Of a stretch of DNA of 5,438 nucleotides, positions 1 to 5,438 are shown piece after piece. Source of the DNA: Actinomycetota bacterium. GTDB taxonomy: Bacteria; Actinomycetota; UBA4738. A program made the translations under genes and the position numbers. The notes below the pieces were generated by a model, which saw nothing but the letters and a program-made list of their open reading frames with translations, had not been told where the DNA came from and did no database searches. The DNA is taken from NCBI GenBank assembly GCA_013816105.1, contig JACDEY010000092.1:1-5438 (forward strand). The letters are read 5' to 3'. Within the stretch, counting starts at the first letter, position 1. Each line of letters opens with the position of its first letter.

Positions 1-170
1 AGACCGCACCGGCCAGGCCGGCCGGCGAGCGACACGAGGTGGAACCCGACCAGGAGTCGTTCGACCGGGTCCTGCAAGAGGAGCTCGGCAAGGGAACGGA
101 CCGTCGCGTGGCGGAAGGCCGGGCCAAGGCGGCCGCCATCAGGGCCGCCCGGAAGAAGGCTGAGGGATGA
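1..170 (+). CDS. nuoI: C-terminal end of the upstream complex I gene, probably NADH-quinone oxidoreductase subunit I (5' partial)
   Basis: An open frame with codons starting at base 3 runs in from the left edge and ends at TGA 168-170, giving the last 55 residues of a protein. The fragment has no ferredoxin-type Cys motif, so the assignment to NuoI (the peripheral-arm subunit with two 4Fe-4S clusters) rests only on the conserved order nuoI-J-K-L-M-N. The visible part is hydrophilic and probably helical. A Pro/Ala/Glu-rich linker is followed by a charged segment containing [17 protein letters not shown], then a run of Ala, Arg and Lys ending in RKKAEG. This would be a C-terminal extension beyond the compact E. 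coli-type NuoI. Its stop overlaps the nuoJ start as ATGA, so the two genes are translationally coupled. Another small complex I gene placed just before nuoJ is the main alternative. Confidence 0.62.
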   Translation, partial: TAPARPAGERHEVEPDQESFDRVLQEELGKGTDRRVAEGRAKAAAIRAARKKAEG

Positions 171-721
171 GCTCCCAGGAGATCGCCTTCGTGATCATCG
201 CCGGCGCCGGCAGCCTGGGGGCGATCCGGCTGGTGACGAGCAAGAACGTGGTGCACGCGGCCCTGTACCTGGTCGTAGCCCTTGCGTCGGTGGCCGCCGT
301 CTACCTGATCCTTGCCGCGGAGTTCCTCGCGTGGGTCCAGGTCCTCATCTACGTGGGAGCCATCGTCGTCCTCCTCCTCTTCAGCCTGATGCTTACGAAG
401 GCGCCAATAGGCCGCGAGACCCTCGACAACCAGCAGCGGGGGATGGCCCTGCTCGTCGCCGTCGGCATCCTGGGAGGGCTCGTCTACCTGTTCCAGGACG
501 CGTTCGGCGCATCCTCGGAGTTGAACCCGCAGGCGACCCGCACGGTCGACGTGGGCGTGTCGATCTTCCGCGACTTCGTCCTGCCCTTCGAGGTGGTCTC
601 CGTTCTCCTGCTGGCCGCCCTGGTCGGCGCCGTCGTGATCGCGCGAAAGGACGAATGGGCGGAGCAGACCGGTCGGGGGGCCGACCTGGGCGCTCGGGGC
701 GGAACGGAGCGCGCGGGATGA
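167..721 (+). CDS. nuoJ: NADH-quinone oxidoreductase subunit J (membrane arm of complex I)
   Basis: The product has 184 residues, the same length as E. coli NuoJ, and belongs to the ND6 family. NuoJ is an integral membrane subunit beside NuoK and NuoA near the junction with the peripheral arm; its third helix helps form the water/proton path called the E-channel. Five hydrophobic segments are visible at about residues 6-23, 29-50, 53-77, 92-110 and 138-159. The diagnostic stretch is [20 protein letters not shown] (52-71). In it Y62 and G64 match E. coli Tyr59 and Gly61 of the helix that carries the pi-bulge. The last 25 residues form a polar Gly/Arg/Glu-rich tail of no evident function. The ATG lies within ATGA shared with the upstream stop, with AGAAGG at 154-159 seven bases before it. 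The stop overlaps the nuoK start in the same way. Assignment is secure. Confidence 0.97.
   Translation: MSSQEIAFVIIAGAGSLGAIRLVTSKNVVHAALYLVVALASVAAVYLILAAEFLAWVQVLIYVGAIVVLLLFSLMLTKAPIGRETLDNQQRGMALLVAVGILGGLVYLFQDAFGASSELNPQATRTVDVGVSIFRDFVLPFEVVSVLLLAALVGAVVIARKDEWAEQTGRGADLGARGGTERAG
705..709 (+). promoter_or_regulatory. Shine-Dalgarno site for nuoK
   Basis: CGGAG lies eight bases before the ATG at 718, inside the last codons of nuoJ. It supports starting nuoK at 718 rather than at any in-frame ATG further upstream within nuoJ, such as 331, and it fits the 102-residue length expected of NuoK. Confidence 0.6.
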
Positions 722-1026
722 TCCGGCTGCCGTTCCTGCTGTTCTTCTCCGCGGTGCTGTTCTCGGCAGGTATCTACGGGGTGCTGGCGCGCCGCAACGC
801 CGTGCTGGTGCTCATGTCGATCGAGCTCATGCTGAACGCGGTCAACGTGAACCTCGTGGCCTTCGGGAGCTTTCTCCAGGACGCCGCGTTGACGGGTCAG
901 GTCTTCGCCCTGTTCGTCATCACGGTCGCGGCTGCCGAGGTCGGCATCGGCCTCGCGATCGTCATCCTGATCTACCGTAACCGCGAGACGATCAACGTCG
1001 ACGAGGTCAACCTGCTTCGATGGTAG
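718..1026 (+). CDS. nuoK: NADH-quinone oxidoreductase subunit K (membrane arm of complex I)
   Basis: A 102-residue ND4L-family protein (E. coli NuoK has 100). NuoK is a three-helix membrane subunit that relays charge between the E-channel and the antiporter-like subunits. Helices are visible at about residues 5-24, 28-50 and 58-86. The two membrane glutamates essential in E. coli are present: E36 in [10 protein letters not shown] (E. coli Glu36) and E74 in [10 protein letters not shown] (E. coli Glu72). The C-terminus, with [11 protein letters not shown], is the usual polar ending of the family. The ATG at 718 overlaps the nuoJ stop as ATGA. The same frame is open further upstream, but that stretch is an Arg/Pro-rich shadow of nuoJ without membrane character, so it is not part of the gene. 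The end overlaps nuoL by seven bases. Assignment is secure. Confidence 0.97.
   Translation: MIRLPFLLFFSAVLFSAGIYGVLARRNAVLVLMSIELMLNAVNVNLVAFGSFLQDAALTGQVFALFVITVAAAEVGIGLAIVILIYRNRETINVDEVNLLRW
1003..1007 (+). promoter_or_regulatory. Weak, distant Shine-Dalgarno site for nuoL
   Basis: GAGGT ends 12 bases before the nuoL ATG at 1020, a longer spacing than at the other starts here. No better match is nearer. Because the start lies inside the end of nuoK, ribosomes terminating at 1026 probably reinitiate at 1020. This reading is inferred from the overlap. Confidence 0.4.
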
Positions 1027-2993
1027 GTGCCCAGGAGGTCACCGGCGCCATCGCGGACCCCGGACTGACGTCGCTCGCTTGGATCGTCGTCCTCCTGCCG
1101 CTGGTTTCGTTCTTCCTAATCACGTTCTTCGGCAAGCGGCTGCCGGCCGGCGGCGCCTGGATCGGCATCGGGGCGATGGCCCTCTGCCTCGCGATCTCCC
1201 TCGGGATCCTGCTTCACTTCGTGCAGGGAGGGGAGGCGTCGGAGGCGAGCGTCTCCTGGTTCCGGATCGGCCCGCTCGAGTTCGAGCTCGGCCAGCTGGT
1301 CGACGGCCTCACCGCCGTCATGCTGGTCGTGGTCACCTTGGTCTCGCTGTGCGTCCAGGTCTACTCGCTGGGCTACATGCACGGCGACGCGCGCTTCACC
1401 TGGTTCTACGCCGTCCTCTCCCTGTTCACGGGCGCGATGCTGGACGTGGTGGTTGCGAACAACCTCTTCCAGCTCCTGGTGGGGTGGGAGTTGATGGGGA
1501 TCTCCTCCTACCTCCTCATCGGCCACTGGTGGGAGGAGAAGGAGAACTCGAACGCCGCCATTAAGGCGTTCATCACGACGCGGGTGGGCGACGTCCCGTT
1601 CATGTTCGGGATCTTCGTCCTCACGGTGGCGGCAGGAACCTCGAACATCGGCAGGATCTCGGAGGTCGCCGAGACCGGCGAGGCGTCCACGCTGCTCATA
1701 ACGGCCGGCGCGCTGCTGTTGTTCGGCGGCGCCATCGGCAAGTCGGCGCAGGTGCCGCTGCACGTGTGGCTGCCGGACGCGATGGCCGGGCCTACCCCCG
1801 TGTCCGCCCTCATCCACGCGGCGACGATGGTCGCGGCCGGCGTCTACCTCGTGGGGCGGATGTTCACGGTCTTCGTGCACGCCGGCGACGTGGCGCTCGA
1901 CACCGTCGCGATCGTCGCCTCGGTCACCATGCTGATCGCCGCGCTGCTCGCCATGATCCAGGACGACATAAAACGGGTGCTCGCCTACTCGACGGTGTCG
2001 CAGCTCGCTTACATGGTGGCCGGGCTGTCACTCGGGGAGGCCGGCTACACCCCGGGCCTCTTCCACCTGTTCACGCACGCCTTCTTCAAGGCTTTGCTCT
2101 TCCTGGCCGCCGGTTCCGTGATCCATGCCGCGCACACGAACAACATGAGCGAGATGGGCGGCCTCCGGAAGATGATGCCGCTCACCTTCGTCACGTTCTC
2201 CATCGGCTCAGCGGCCCTGTCGGGCATCCCGCCCCTGGCCGGGTTCTGGTCGAAGGACGAGATCATCTCGACGGCCTTCCGGGAGGGGAACTACTTCGTC
2301 TGGGCCATCGCCCTGGTCACTGCCATCCTGACCGCTTTCTACATGATGCGAGTGGTCCTCCTGACATTCTTCGGCGCCTACCGGGGCCACGGACACCCGC
2401 ACGAGTCCCCGCCTTCCATGACGGGTCCCCTGGCCCTCCTGGCCGGCCTCTCCGTGGTCGTCGGCTTCCTGGGTGCTCCGCAGCTCAACGCGGTGTTCGC
2501 CGACTGGGTCCACTTCGGCGAGGAGGCCCACGCCGAGCCGTTCTCCTATGGCTTCGCGGCGGTGTCCATCATCGGCGCGTTACTGGGTCTCCTCGTCGGG
2601 TACCGGCTCTATCGGGGATGGCGGGAGCGAGATCCGGTTCGCCGGCTCGGGCCTTTCTATACGCTGCTCGAACGGAAGTACTACCTCGACGATGTCTACT
2701 TGAAGGGCATCGTGCGTCCGCTTCAGTATCCAATCCCCCGGGCCGTCGACTGGACGAACCAGCGGGTCCTGGACGGCGCGGTGAACGCCGCCGCCTGGGC
2801 GACGAAGAAACTCTCCCTGGGCGTCGACGTGGTGGACAAGCGGGCCGTTGACGGCGCGGTCAACGGCGTCGCCTTCGGGGCCGGCGCAACGGGGGGTTTG
2901 CTCCGCTACATCCAATCTGGGAACGTGCAGCGCTACGCCGTGTTCCTGTTCGTCGGGGTGGCCATCCTGGCGATCGCGATCACCAGGTTCTAG
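1020..2993 (+). CDS. nuoL: NADH-quinone oxidoreductase subunit L (distal antiporter-like proton channel with lateral helix)
   Basis: A 657-residue ND5-family protein; E. coli NuoL has 613. It is the distal antiporter-like subunit of the membrane arm and is thought to move protons through two half-channels. Key residues, with E. coli equivalents, are E157 in VGWELMG (Glu144), R188 and D191 in TTRVGD (Arg175, Asp178), K241 in GKSAQ (Lys229), H266 in ALIHAATM (His254), H349/H353 and K357 in [14 protein letters not shown] (His334/His338, Lys342), and K412 with D413 in GFWSKDE (Lys399, Asp400). Prolines 246, 252, 258 and 260 mark the broken helix 7. Residues 455-467 form a His-rich loop. After a helix at about 508-530 comes KYYLDDVY (553-560), then the long amphipathic lateral arm, then a final membrane helix at about 638-655. 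The extra length lies mostly in this arm, which holds a repeated DGAVN motif. The start is the only sensible one: no later ATG, GTG or TTG precedes the first membrane helix. It overlaps nuoK by seven bases. Confidence 0.98.
   Translation: MVGAQEVTGAIADPGLTSLAWIVVLLPLVSFFLITFFGKRLPAGGAWIGIGAMALCLAISLGILLHFVQGGEASEASVSWFRIGPLEFELGQLVDGLTAVMLVVVTLVSLCVQVYSLGYMHGDARFTWFYAVLSLFTGAMLDVVVANNLFQLLVGWELMGISSYLLIGHWWEEKENSNAAIKAFITTRVGDVPFMFGIFVLTVAAGTSNIGRISEVAETGEASTLLITAGALLLFGGAIGKSAQVPLHVWLPDAMAGPTPVSALIHAATMVAAGVYLVGRMFTVFVHAGDVALDTVAIVASVTMLIAALLAMIQDDIKRVLAYSTVSQLAYMVAGLSLGEAGYTPGLFHLFTHAFFKALLFLAAGSVIHAAHTNNMSEMGGLRKMMPLTFVTFSIGSAALSGIPPLAGFWSKDEIISTAFREGNYFVWAIALVTAILTAFYMMRVVLLTFFGAYRGHGHPHESPPSMTGPLALLAGLSVVVGFLGAPQLNAVFADWVHFGEEAHAEPFSYGFAAVSIIGALLGLLVGYRLYRGWRERDPVRRLGPFYTLLERKYYLDDVYLKGIVRPLQYPIPRAVDWTNQRVLDGAVNAAAWATKKLSLGVDVVDKRAVDGAVNGVAFGAGATGGLLRYIQSGNVQRYAVFLFVGVAILAIAITRF
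2763..2879 (+). repeat. Diverged in-frame tandem repeat (78-base period) in the NuoL lateral-arm coding region
   Basis: Bases 2763-2801 and 2841-2879 match at 30 of 39 aligned positions by eye and encode [13 protein letters not shown] (residues 582-594) and [13 protein letters not shown] (608-620). The period is 26 residues. The core codons for DGAVN differ at one base only. The unit lies between the KYYLDDVY motif and the last membrane helix, so it lengthens the amphipathic lateral helix and leaves the proton channel intact. Confidence 0.6.
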
Positions 2994-3000
2994 GCCGAGA

Positions 3001-3007
3001 AGAGGAG
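3001..3007 (+). promoter_or_regulatory. Shine-Dalgarno site for nuoM
   Basis: AGAGGAG lies in the 19-base gap after nuoL, five bases before ATG 3013. It fixes the nuoM start there. The same frame is open back to an ATG at 2848, but that part lies inside nuoL and encodes a Ser/Arg/Thr-rich shadow. Confidence 0.8.
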
Positions 3008-3012
3008 CGTCG

Positions 3013-4542
3013 ATGAGCGGTTGGCAGGAGTCCGCGATCACCCTCGCCGTGTTCCTTCCTCTGCTGGGTGCCGTGGTCATCGCGGTGATGCCGAAATCCG
3101 CGGACCGGCTGGTTCGCATTCTGGGCCTCGTGTTCACGGGCGCGGCGCTCGTCGTCGCCACGATCATGATCTTCGACTTTCAGTTCGGCGCGCACGACGG
3201 CCTGCAGTACGAGCTGGATGTGTCCTGGATCTCCGCTATCGGTGCCCGCTACCACGTCGGCATTGACGGCATCAGCCTGCCGCTGTTCTACCTGACGTTC
3301 GTCCTGACCTTCCTCTGCGCCGTGTACACGTACCGGATCCTGCCGAACCCGGGCCGCCCGAAGGCGTTCCTCGCCCTGATGCTGCTGCTCGAGACGGGTA
3401 TGGCGGGCACGTTCATCGCTTTCGACCTGATCCTGTTCTTCGTCTTCTTCGAGCTCGTGCTGGTGCCGATGTACTTCCTGATCGCCGTCTGGGGTTCCGC
3501 GAACCGGGAGTACGCCGCGATCAAGTTCTTCCTCTACACGCTGTTCGGAAGCGTGTTCATGCTGCTGGGGTTCCTGGCGATGTTCTTCAAGTCCGAGCCC
3601 CACACCTTCGACATCCTGGAGCTCCAGGAGTTCGCCATGGGCGGCGGGTTTACCCACAGCATCCAGCTGCTGATCTTCGCCGGCGTCTTCCTGGGCTTCG
3701 CCATCAAGGTCCCGATGTGGCCCTTCCACACATGGCTCCCCGACGCGCACACCGAGGCGCCCACCGTCGGGTCCGTCCTGCTGGCGGGCATCCTGCTGAA
3801 GCTCGGAACCTACGGGTTCGTCCGAATCGCGCTTCCCATCCTGCCCGACGCGGCGGAGACGTGGGCTCCTATCATCGGCGTCCTGGCCGTGATCGCCATC
3901 GTCTATGCATCGCTCGCCTGCCTGGCGCAGCGGGACCTCAAGCGGCTCATCGCGTTCTCCTCGGTGGGCCACATGGGCTTCGTCATGCTCGGCATCGCCA
4001 CCCTCACGCCGATCGGGATCAACGCCGCCATCTTCGGCATGGTCGCCCACGGCGTGATCACGGGCATGCTCTTCTTCGAGGTGGGCTCCATCTACGATCG
4101 CTACCACACCCGCCAGATCGCGGAGATCGGTGGCGGGATGCTCCAGAAGGTCCCGGCCCTCGCCGGCATCTTCGCGTTCACCGCGATCGCTTCGCTCGGA
4201 CTTCCCGGCCTCGCCGGGTTCATCGGCGAGTTCATGGCCCTGCTGTCTGCCTACAGTCCCGCGCCGATGCTTAGCGAGACGCTGTTCCGAGTACTGATGG
4301 TGTTCGGGGGGATCGGAACCATCCTCACGGCCGGTTACTTCCTGTGGACGTTGCAGCGCGTGAACCTCGGGACGCTTCCAGACCGGTGGAAGGAGGCCAG
4401 CCTGCGGGACGTGACGCGTGTGGAGTGGCTCGCGTGGGCCCCCCTGCTCGTCGCCATCCTGGCTCTGGGAGTGTTCCCCCGACTGATACTCGGTACCACC
4501 CAGGAGGCCGTGGAGGGCATCCTGCGCGTCTTCGGCGGATGA
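3013..4542 (+). CDS. nuoM: NADH-quinone oxidoreductase subunit M (middle antiporter-like proton channel)
   Basis: With the ATG at 3013 the protein has 509 residues, exactly the length of E. coli NuoM, and begins with a membrane helix. It is the ND4-family antiporter-like subunit between NuoN and NuoL. The signature HVGIDGISLPL stands at 81-91. Key residues, with E. coli equivalents, are E147 in FFELVLVPMY (Glu144), K232 in AIKVPMWPFHTWLPDAH (Lys234), with H239 and H246 in the same broken helix 7, K263 in GILLKLGTYG (Lys265), H320 in SSVGHMGF (His322), H346 in VAHGVITG (His348), and E406 in GFIGEF (Glu407), which takes the place of the helix-12 lysine of NuoL. About fourteen membrane helices are expected from the hydrophobicity. 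A clear Shine-Dalgarno sequence precedes the start. The gene follows nuoL after 19 bases and precedes nuoN by 16. Nothing is truncated or unusual. Confidence 0.98.
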   Translation: MSGWQESAITLAVFLPLLGAVVIAVMPKSADRLVRILGLVFTGAALVVATIMIFDFQFGAHDGLQYELDVSWISAIGARYHVGIDGISLPLFYLTFVLTFLCAVYTYRILPNPGRPKAFLALMLLLETGMAGTFIAFDLILFFVFFELVLVPMYFLIAVWGSANREYAAIKFFLYTLFGSVFMLLGFLAMFFKSEPHTFDILELQEFAMGGGFTHSIQLLIFAGVFLGFAIKVPMWPFHTWLPDAHTEAPTVGSVLLAGILLKLGTYGFVRIALPILPDAAETWAPIIGVLAVIAIVYASLACLAQRDLKRLIAFSSVGHMGFVMLGIATLTPIGINAAIFGMVAHGVITGMLFFEVGSIYDRYHTRQIAEIGGGMLQKVPALAGIFAFTAIASLGLPGLAGFIGEFMALLSAYSPAPMLSETLFRVLMVFGGIGTILTAGYFLWTLQRVNLGTLPDRWKEASLRDVTRVEWLAWAPLLVAILALGVFPRLILGTTQEAVEGILRVFGG

Positions 4543-4546
4543 CCCC

Positions 4547-4552
4547 GAGGAG
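4547..4552 (+). promoter_or_regulatory. Shine-Dalgarno site for nuoN
   Basis: GAGGAG lies six bases before the GTG at 4559, in the 16-base gap after nuoM. It decides for a GTG start of nuoN; the first in-frame ATG (4637) would remove the conserved APEMIL segment at the start of the first helix. Confidence 0.8.
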
Positions 4553-4558
4553 CTCGGC

Positions 4559-5438
4559 GTGACGAGCGTCGCCATCCTGGCCCAGGCGGGACAGATCAAG
4601 AACCCCTCGATCGACTATCACGCCATCGCGCCGGAGATGATCCTCGGTGTCACGGCCTTCGCGGTTCTCGTGCTCGACCTCTTCCTGCGCCGGCACCGCA
4701 AGTGGCTGGCCATGCCGCTCGCGTTCGCGGGGACGCTCGCCGCCCTGCTCGCGACGCTGACCCTCATCGGCTCCGAACGCGCGACCTTCGGTGGCTCGTA
4801 CGTCGTGGACAACTACGCGGTGCTGTTCAAGATCTTCTTCTTGGGCTCGGCCCTCGTGGTGCTGCTGCTCTCGCTGCGGTACTTCCAGGACGGGCGCTTC
4901 TACCAGGGCGAGTACTACTTCCTGCTGCTCTGTTCCTTTCTCGGCACCTTGACCATGCCCTCCTCGCGAGATTTCCTCATGCTCTTCATCTCGCTCGAGC
5001 TGGTGTCGGCCCCGGGCTTCCTCATGGCGGGGCTTCGCAAGAGCGACCCGCGCTCGAACGAGGCGGCGCTGAAGTTCTTCCTGATCAGCGTCCTCTCCAC
5101 CGCGATCATGCTGTACGGGATGTCCCTGATCTACGGGGCGACCGGGAGCATCTCCCTCGAGGGTGTCGCCCGGGCGCTCGCCGGGCCCGACGGGAGCTCG
5201 AATCTCACGCTGGCGGCGATCCTGCTCGTCGTGGCGGGGTTCGCGTTCAAAGTGTCCGCGTTCCCTTTCCAGTTCTGGGCGCCGGACACCTACGAGGGCT
5301 CGCCGGTTCCGGTCGCCGCCTTCCTCTCGGTGTCGTCGAAGGCTGCGGGCTTCGCGGGGCTCCTGCAGATCATGTTCGTGGCCTTCGCGCCGCAGGCCGA
5401 CTTATGGGCGCCGATCTTCGCCGTTTTCTGCCTGTTCA
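4559..5438 (+). CDS. nuoN: NADH-quinone oxidoreductase subunit N (proximal antiporter-like proton channel), 3' partial
   Basis: A frame from GTG 4559 stays open to the right edge and gives the first 293 residues; family members have about 480-500, so roughly the last 200 are outside. NuoN is the ND2-family antiporter-like subunit nearest the E-channel. The first helix begins with the typical HAIAPEMIL (21-29). Key residues, with E. coli equivalents, are E147 in FISLELVS (Glu133), K172 in NEAALKFFL (Lys158), K231 in GFAFKVSAFPF (Lys217) and K261 in SVSSKAAGF (Lys247). The helix-7 signature FWAPDTYEGSPVPVAAFLS (239-257) is clear. The helix-12 lysine (E. coli Lys395) lies beyond the edge. At the place of E. 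coli His224 there is Gln238 (codon CAG, 5270-5272). The GTG start is supported by GAGGAG six bases upstream and by the 16-base gap to nuoM. Assignment is secure; the C-terminal part cannot be judged. Confidence 0.96.
   Translation, partial: MTSVAILAQAGQIKNPSIDYHAIAPEMILGVTAFAVLVLDLFLRRHRKWLAMPLAFAGTLAALLATLTLIGSERATFGGSYVVDNYAVLFKIFFLGSALVVLLLSLRYFQDGRFYQGEYYFLLLCSFLGTLTMPSSRDFLMLFISLELVSAPGFLMAGLRKSDPRSNEAALKFFLISVLSTAIMLYGMSLIYGATGSISLEGVARALAGPDGSSNLTLAAILLVVAGFAFKVSAFPFQFWAPDTYEGSPVPVAAFLSVSSKAAGFAGLLQIMFVAFAPQADLWAPIFAVFCLF

Noticed and set aside
331..717. Longer version of nuoK beginning at an ATG inside nuoJ
   Set aside because: The added 129 residues are Arg/Pro/Gly-rich and read nuoJ in the wrong frame. 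NuoK is a 100-residue family, and ATG 718 has a ribosome site and an ATGA overlap.
1116..1880. Open frame of 254 codons on the minus strand within nuoL
   Set aside because: Same low-complexity charged composition, fully antisense to conserved nuoL residues; a codon-bias shadow.
1766..2851. Open frame of 361 codons on the plus strand in another frame of nuoL
   Set aside because: The Arg/Gly/Pro/His-rich translation is typical of an out-of-frame reading of high-GC sequence, and nuoL is clearly coding in this stretch.
2848..3012. Longer version of nuoM beginning at an ATG inside nuoL
   Set aside because: The added 55 residues are a shadow of nuoL. AGAGGAG before ATG 3013 and the exact 509-residue family length fix the start.
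2994..3012. Possible terminator or promoter in the nuoL-nuoM gap
   Set aside because: The gap is only 19 bases, is taken up by the ribosome site, and shows no inverted repeat with a T run or a -10/-35 pair.
2980..4599. Open frame of 539 codons on the minus strand covering all of nuoM
   Set aside because: It is antisense to a certain nuoM. Its translation is rich in Glu, Asp, His, Gln and Arg with no membrane or domain pattern, as expected from the reverse complement of GC-rich membrane-protein codons. No ribosome site or conserved family is apparent.
1020..5438. Sequence similarity among nuoL, nuoM and nuoN as a possible recent duplication
   Set aside because: The three are ancient paralogues found in all complex I operons. 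Shared motifs such as the helix-7 Lys and PDA/PDT stretch are family features, not a local event.

Overview
This window is a contiguous, single-strand stretch of a type-I NADH dehydrogenase (respiratory complex I, nuo) operon. It carries the distal part of the cluster in canonical order: the 3' end of a gene best explained as nuoI, then complete nuoJ, nuoK, nuoL and nuoM, then the 5' two-thirds or so of nuoN. All genes are on the + strand. There is no gene-free stretch longer than 19 bases, and I see no promoter, terminator, RNA gene, mobile element or CRISPR array.

Organism: the DNA is GC-rich (roughly two-thirds G+C by eye) with strong G/C preference at third codon positions throughout. The protein flavour resembles an actinobacterial or neighbouring high-GC Gram-positive lineage. 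Examples are the NuoN segment after the SLEL motif, the His-rich loop and long C-terminal arm of NuoL, and a charged Ala/Lys/Arg-rich tail on the preceding gene. This is inference from remembered family resemblance; no species can be named.

Layout: bases 1-170 hold the tail of the upstream gene; 167-721 nuoJ; 718-1026 nuoK; 1020-2993 nuoL; 3013-4542 nuoM; 4559 to the right edge nuoN (GTG start, truncated by the window). The first three junctions overlap by 4, 4 and 7 bases, and the last two gaps are 19 and 16 bases with clear Shine-Dalgarno sequences. This implies one transcript with translational coupling.

How they work together: the products are the membrane arm of complex I. NuoJ and NuoK form the E-channel region linking the quinone-reducing arm to the antiporter-like subunits. 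NuoN, NuoM and NuoL are three homologous antiporter-like proton channels, and the lateral helix of NuoL runs along the others. Most of the key charged residues known from E. coli are visible in place (NuoK E36/E74; NuoL E157/K241/K412; NuoM E147/K232/K263/E406; NuoN E147/K231/K261). One site differs: the NuoN position matching E. coli His224 is Gln. The window looks like ordinary core metabolism. I found no undescribed system, only a few modest points: the tail motif upstream of nuoJ, a repeated segment in the NuoL arm, and the NuoN substitution.
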